Assembly: GCF_023028345.1 (NCBI RefSeq)
Contig: NZ_CP095487.1
Coordinates: 2,604,001-2,668,000 of the forward strand
Reading direction: 5' to 3'
Length of the DNA stretch: 64,000 bases
From: Halorientalis marina
GTDB taxonomy: Archaea > Halobacteriota > Halobacteria > Halobacteriales > Haloarculaceae
Position numbers and translations under genes: made by a program. This document shows, piece after piece, positions 60,704-64,000 of this stretch (position 1 is the first letter of the stretch; each line of letters begins with the position of its first letter). Under the pieces are notes generated by a model. That model was given only the letters and a program-made list of their open reading frames with translations. It was not told where the DNA came from and did not search any database.

Positions 60704-61582
60704 CTATTCTTCGCGGCGGTCGAGGTAGCCGAGCGCGCCAGCGACGTCCCGCTCCAGCGTGTACATCTCCCAGTCGCCCTCGAGTTCCGCCACGAGATCG
60801 TCGATGTCGTCACCGACCGCCTCGCGAGCGGCCGCCACGTCGTCGATCCACTGCGGGAGCACCCGCTCGTAGGCGTCGAGTTCCGCCATCGCGTCCTCGC
60901 CCGGCCCGAAGTGGGTGAAGAGGAGCCGCGAGGGGTCGAGTTCGCGCAGGCGGTCGATGGTTTCCAGGTTGGCCTCCAGGTCGAAACTCGGCGGGGGGGT
61001 CGAGGGCGCGACGCGCTTCTCCTCGGGGTGGAACGCGCCGACGGCGTCGGCGCTGAAGAGCATCCGGCTCTCCGGGTCGAGCGCGACGTAGTGGTGCGGG
61101 GCGTGGCCCGGCGCGTCCGTGATTTCGAGGACGCGGTCGCCGAGGTCGAACGTCTCGCCGCCGGCGACGGCTGCACACCGCTCGCGCGGGAGCGGGTCGG
61201 GGCTGCCGTACGGGTCCTCGAAGCCGATGGCCGCCGAGACGCTCGCCAGCAGGCGGTCGAGTTTCTCGGGGTCTGTGAGGTAGGGCAGGCCGCGTTCGTG
61301 AACGACGGCGGTGGCGTTCGGACAGGCGTCGAGCAGTCGCTCGGCACCGGCGGCGTGGTCGAGGTGGACGTGGCTGACGAACACGTAGGCCACGTCCGCT
61401 CTGTCGACGCCGACCGCGGCCAGCGCGTCGAGAATGCGGTCGGCGCTGGTCTCGGTGCCGGCGTCGAGCAGGGCCGGCCGGTCGGCGTCGAGGACGTAGG
61501 AGGCGAGCGCCTCCTCCATCCCGAACATCTCGTTGTCGACGAGGTAGGTGTCGGGGCACCCCTCGATGGGAGGCACGTCCAT
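60704..61582 (-). CDS. MBL-fold metallo-hydrolase
   Basis: This 292-residue metallo-beta-lactamase fold protein has the HVHLDHAAG metal site (about 71-79), DAPGHAPHHYV (about 153-163), an Asp in LFSADAVG (about 177) and a late His in LLFTHFGPG (about 221). The set of ligands is complete. It may be a glyoxalase II-like thioesterase or another hydrolase; substrate unknown. It is divergent from a phosphoglycolate phosphatase. Confidence 0.85.
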   Translation of the reverse strand: MDVPPIEGCPDTYLVDNEMFGMEEALASYVLDADRPALLDAGTETSADRILDALAAVGVDRADVAYVFVSHVHLDHAAGAERLLDACPNATAVVHERGLPYLTDPEKLDRLLASVSAAIGFEDPYGSPDPLPRERCAAVAGGETFDLGDRVLEITDAPGHAPHHYVALDPESRMLFSADAVGAFHPEEKRVAPSTPPPSFDLEANLETIDRLRELDPSRLLFTHFGPGEDAMAELDAYERVLPQWIDDVAAAREAVGDDIDDLVAELEGDWEMYTLERDVAGALGYLDRREE

Positions 61583-61687
61583 ACCCCGACCACGGACCGC
61601 GGCTACTTATGCGACACGAGCGGCAACGACGAGTATGGACGAGGCAGACGCTCGGCGGCGCGCGGCCACGACTGCGGGGGGCCTGCA

Positions 61688-62362
61688 GTGACGCCGCCGC
61701 TGGCCGTCGACATCGACGGGACGCTGACCGACGACCGGCGCCGGGTCGACCCCCGGGTGTTCCCGGTGCTGCGCGAGTGGGACGCGCCGGTCGTCGTCGC
61801 GACCGGGAAGGCCTTCCCCTATCCCGTCGCGCTGTGTGAGTTCCTCGGGATTCCCATCACCGTCATCGCGGAGAACGGCGGCGTGGTCGCCATCGAGGGC
61901 GACGAGGTGGTCTTCACCGGCGATCCCGAGGGGGCCCGCGCGGTCGCGGACGCCTACGCGGCGGCCGGCCACGGCCTCGGCTGGGGCGAGCCGGACTTCG
62001 TGAACCGCTGGCGCGAGACCGAACTCGCGGTCAGCCGAGACCAGCCGTTCGACGTCCTCGAGCGGGTCGCCGAGAAAGAGGGCCTCGCAGTCGTGGACAC
62101 GGGCTTTGCCTACCACGTCAAAGCGCCGGACGTGGACAAGGGTCAGGGATTGCTCGCCGTCGCCGAGGCGCTGGACCGCGAGCCGTCGGCGTTCGCGGCC
62201 GTCGGGGACTCGGAGAACGACGCGGCCATGTTCGCGGTCGCCGGCGAGTCCTACGCGGTCGGGAACGCCGACGAGACCGCGAAGGAGGCGGCCGATACCG
62301 TGCTCGACGAGCGCTACGTCGACGGCTTCCTCGCCGCCACCGAGGCGATCCGCGGGGAGTGA
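61688..62362 (+). CDS. Phosphoglycolate phosphatase (archaeal HAD-IIB type)
   Basis: This 224-residue HAD-family phosphatase starts at a GTG and has motif I AVDIDGTLTDD, motif II VVATGKAF, a Lys in VDKGQGLLAVAEAL and motif IV VGDSENDAAMFAVAG. A type IIB alpha/beta cap lies in the middle. The family includes the archaeal TA0175 enzyme, which removes phosphate from 2-phosphoglycolate. The substrate is inferred from the family. Confidence 0.83.
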   Translation: MTPPLAVDIDGTLTDDRRRVDPRVFPVLREWDAPVVVATGKAFPYPVALCEFLGIPITVIAENGGVVAIEGDEVVFTGDPEGARAVADAYAAAGHGLGWGEPDFVNRWRETELAVSRDQPFDVLERVAEKEGLAVVDTGFAYHVKAPDVDKGQGLLAVAEALDREPSAFAAVGDSENDAAMFAVAGESYAVGNADETAKEAADTVLDERYVDGFLAATEAIRGE

Positions 62363-62477
62363 GATCGTTCCGAGAACCAGCCGTCGAGTGCCGACGGTGG
62401 CCCGCCGAATCGGTCGGTGTCGATACGGGACGGCTCGGGAGCGCTACTGTGTGAAACAATCACGTCATCCGAGAAGC

Positions 62478-62487
62478 CTTTTATAGA
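62478..62487 (+). promoter_or_regulatory. TATA box of the GTPase gene
   Basis: CTTTTATAGA lies about 26 bp upstream of the ATG at 62508, giving a leaderless transcript. Confidence 0.55.
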
Positions 62488-62507
62488 GTGCGGTGTTATC
62501 GATTGGC

Positions 62508-64000
62508 ATGAGCCCCGACCGGGCCGCCCTCCGGCACGCCATCGAGCGTGGCGAGGAGGAGGGTGGCAGCGTCGAGTTCAAAGAGCGGCTCACGAAAGAC
62601 CTACACGCGACCGAGGGGCGGTTCGAGAGTCTCGCCGCCCAGCTCCGGCACCGCGTGCTCTCGGGCGACGGCGAGGCGACCTACGTCGTCGGCGTCACCG
62701 ACGACGGCGGCATCGCCGGGATCGCGCCCGACGACTTCTCCGAGTCGATGGACGTACTGAGCCTCCTGGCCGAGGAGGCAGACGCCCACATCGAGGACGT
62801 GGAGACGTGGGGCGTCGGCGACGGCGACGGCATCGTCGGCGTCGCGACCGTCCGCGAGGGATCGGTGATGGAAGACGACGAGCACATCGTCGTCGGGACC
62901 GCCGGCCACGTCGACCACGGGAAGTCCACGCTCGTCGGCTCGCTCGTCACCGGCGAGGCCGACGACGGCGAGGGCGGCACGCGTGGCTTCCTCGATGTCC
63001 AGCCCCACGAGGTCGAGCGCGGCCTCTCGGCGGACCTCTCCTACGGCGTCTACGGGTTCACCGACGACGGGCCCGTCCGGATGGACAACCCGCACCGGAA
63101 GTCCGACCGGGCGAGCGTCGTCGCGGAGGCCGACCGCCTCGTGAGCTTCGTCGACACCGTCGGCCACGAGCCCTGGCTCCGAACCACCATCCGCGGCCTG
63201 GTCGGGCAGAAACTCGACTACGGCCTCCTCACCGTCGCCGCCGACGACGGCCCCACCAAGACCACTCGCGAGCATCTGGGCATTCTGCTCGCGACCGACC
63301 TGCCCACGATGGTCGCCATCACGAAGGCCGACCTCGTCGACGAGGAGCGCATCCGCGAGGTCGAGCGCGAGGTCGAGCGACTCCTCCGGGAGGTCGACAA
63401 GACGCCCCTGCGCGTCGAACGCCACGGCGTCGACGCCGCCATCGAGGAGATCAGCGAGACCGTCGTCCCCATCGTCACGACGAGCGCCGTGACGAAAGAA
63501 GGACTCGGGGAACTCGACGAACTGTTCGAGCGCCTGCCCAAAACGGCCGGGAGCGAGGCCGCGAACCGCGAGTTCACGATGTACGTCGACCGGACGTACA
63601 ACGTCACCGGCGTCGGCGCAGTCACGTCGGGCACCATCCGCTCCGGGACTGTCGAGGCCGGCGACGAACTCCTGCTCGGACCGATGCCCGACGGCCGCTT
63701 CCGCGAGGTCGAGGTCCGGTCCATCGAGATGCACTACCACCGCGTCGACCGCGCCGAGGCCGGCCGCATCGTCGGCATCGCGCTCAAGGGCGTCGAGGAA
63801 CGCGAGATCGAGCGCGGGATGGTCCTGCTCCCCGCCGACGCCGACCCCACGCCCGTCCGGGAGTTCGAGGCCGAGGTCGTCGTCCTCAACCATCCCACCC
63901 GCATCGGGAACGGCTACGAGCCGGTCGTCCACCTCGAAACCGTCAGCGAAGCCGCGGCGTTCTACCCCGAGGGCGGTCAACTGCTCCCCGGGGACAACGG
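62508..64000 (+). CDS. GTPBP1-type elongation-factor-like GTPase, 3' end cut off
   Basis: At least 497 residues of a translational-type GTPase are present; it continues past the window end. After a ~125-residue N-terminal domain come the G-domain motifs GHVDHGKS (about 133-140, G1), DTVGHE (about 216-221, G3) and TKAD (about 272-275, G4). Domain II begins with EFTMYVDRTYNVTGVGAVTSGTIRSG. The GTPBP1 family is related to EF-1alpha and SelB and is implicated in RNA turnover or ribosome rescue in eukaryotes; the archaeal role is not settled. Promoter and start are clear. Confidence 0.88.
   Translation, partial: MSPDRAALRHAIERGEEEGGSVEFKERLTKDLHATEGRFESLAAQLRHRVLSGDGEATYVVGVTDDGGIAGIAPDDFSESMDVLSLLAEEADAHIEDVETWGVGDGDGIVGVATVREGSVMEDDEHIVVGTAGHVDHGKSTLVGSLVTGEADDGEGGTRGFLDVQPHEVERGLSADLSYGVYGFTDDGPVRMDNPHRKSDRASVVAEADRLVSFVDTVGHEPWLRTTIRGLVGQKLDYGLLTVAADDGPTKTTREHLGILLATDLPTMVAITKADLVDEERIREVEREVERLLREVDKTPLRVERHGVDAAIEEISETVVPIVTTSAVTKEGLGELDELFERLPKTAGSEAANREFTMYVDRTYNVTGVGAVTSGTIRSGTVEAGDELLLGPMPDGRFREVEVRSIEMHYHRVDRAEAGRIVGIALKGVEEREIERGMVLLPADADPTPVREFEAEVVVLNHPTRIGNGYEPVVHLETVSEAAAFYPEGGQLLPGDN

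Overview
The window is a GC-rich piece (most codons end in G or C) of a haloarchaeal chromosome (class Halobacteria). The evidence is the strongly acidic proteome, TATA boxes 25-35 bp upstream of start codons with almost no leader, surface proteins ending in PGF-CTERM anchors, twin-arginine lipoproteins, Bat-type regulators, a trpDFEG operon, a ribosomal protein S8e gene, an intron-containing elongator tRNA-Met and a CDC48-type ATPase. I cannot name the genus. Most of the window is ordinary core chromosome; the clearest accessory stretch is about 29.3-30.7 kb, beside a tRNA-Val gene.

Layout. 0-10.6 kb: RNase HI-like protein, a large S-layer-like glycoprotein, an EamA transporter, small haloarchaeal proteins, a sensorless chemotaxis transducer, a Bat-type PAS/GAF/HTH regulator, a formyltetrahydrofolate cyclo-ligase-like protein and a 57-residue zinc ribbon. 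10.6-17.1 kb: a repeat-rich scar beside tRNA-Met, a PH-like/coiled-coil protein, a VTT-domain membrane protein and a receiver/six-PAS histidine kinase. 17.2-21 kb: a secreted methionine-rich PGF-CTERM protein directly followed by a membrane-anchored sulfite-oxidase-family molybdoenzyme, then two small genes and a GAF/HTH regulator. 21-29.4 kb: class II (B12) ribonucleotide reductase, an ORB-like repeat region, trpDFEG and tRNA-Val. 29.4-32 kb: HNH endonuclease, phage-type winged-helix protein and haloarchaeal hypotheticals. 32-42 kb: CBS protein, repeat lipoprotein, CDC48 ATPase, AzlC/AzlD exporter, acyl-CoA ligase and an MFS transporter. 42-48.4 kb: a second receiver/PAS kinase, LarC, a RuvC/YqgF-like protein divergent from radB, and a cyclase. 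48.6-56.5 kb: a complete phosphate uptake locus pstS-pstC-pstA-pstB-phoU, a frameshifted second pstS and a divergent AbrB-PhoU regulator. 56.8-64 kb: S8e, small haloarchaeal proteins, HAD phosphatases, pyrF, a membrane J-domain protein, an MBL hydrolase and a GTPBP1-type GTPase that runs off the end.

The strongest candidates for something undescribed are: (1) the pair at 17.2-19.3 kb, a cell-surface protein with 19 methionines in 101 residues next to a surface molybdoenzyme, which could be a methionine-based oxidant-scavenging and repair module like bacterial MrpX/MsrP; (2) a RuvC/YqgF-like protein sharing a divergent promoter region with radB; (3) an AT-rich, rare-codon scar in nrdJ exactly at the active-site motif where inteins are known to insert; and (4) a duplicated 3' end of tRNA-Met marking an old integration site.
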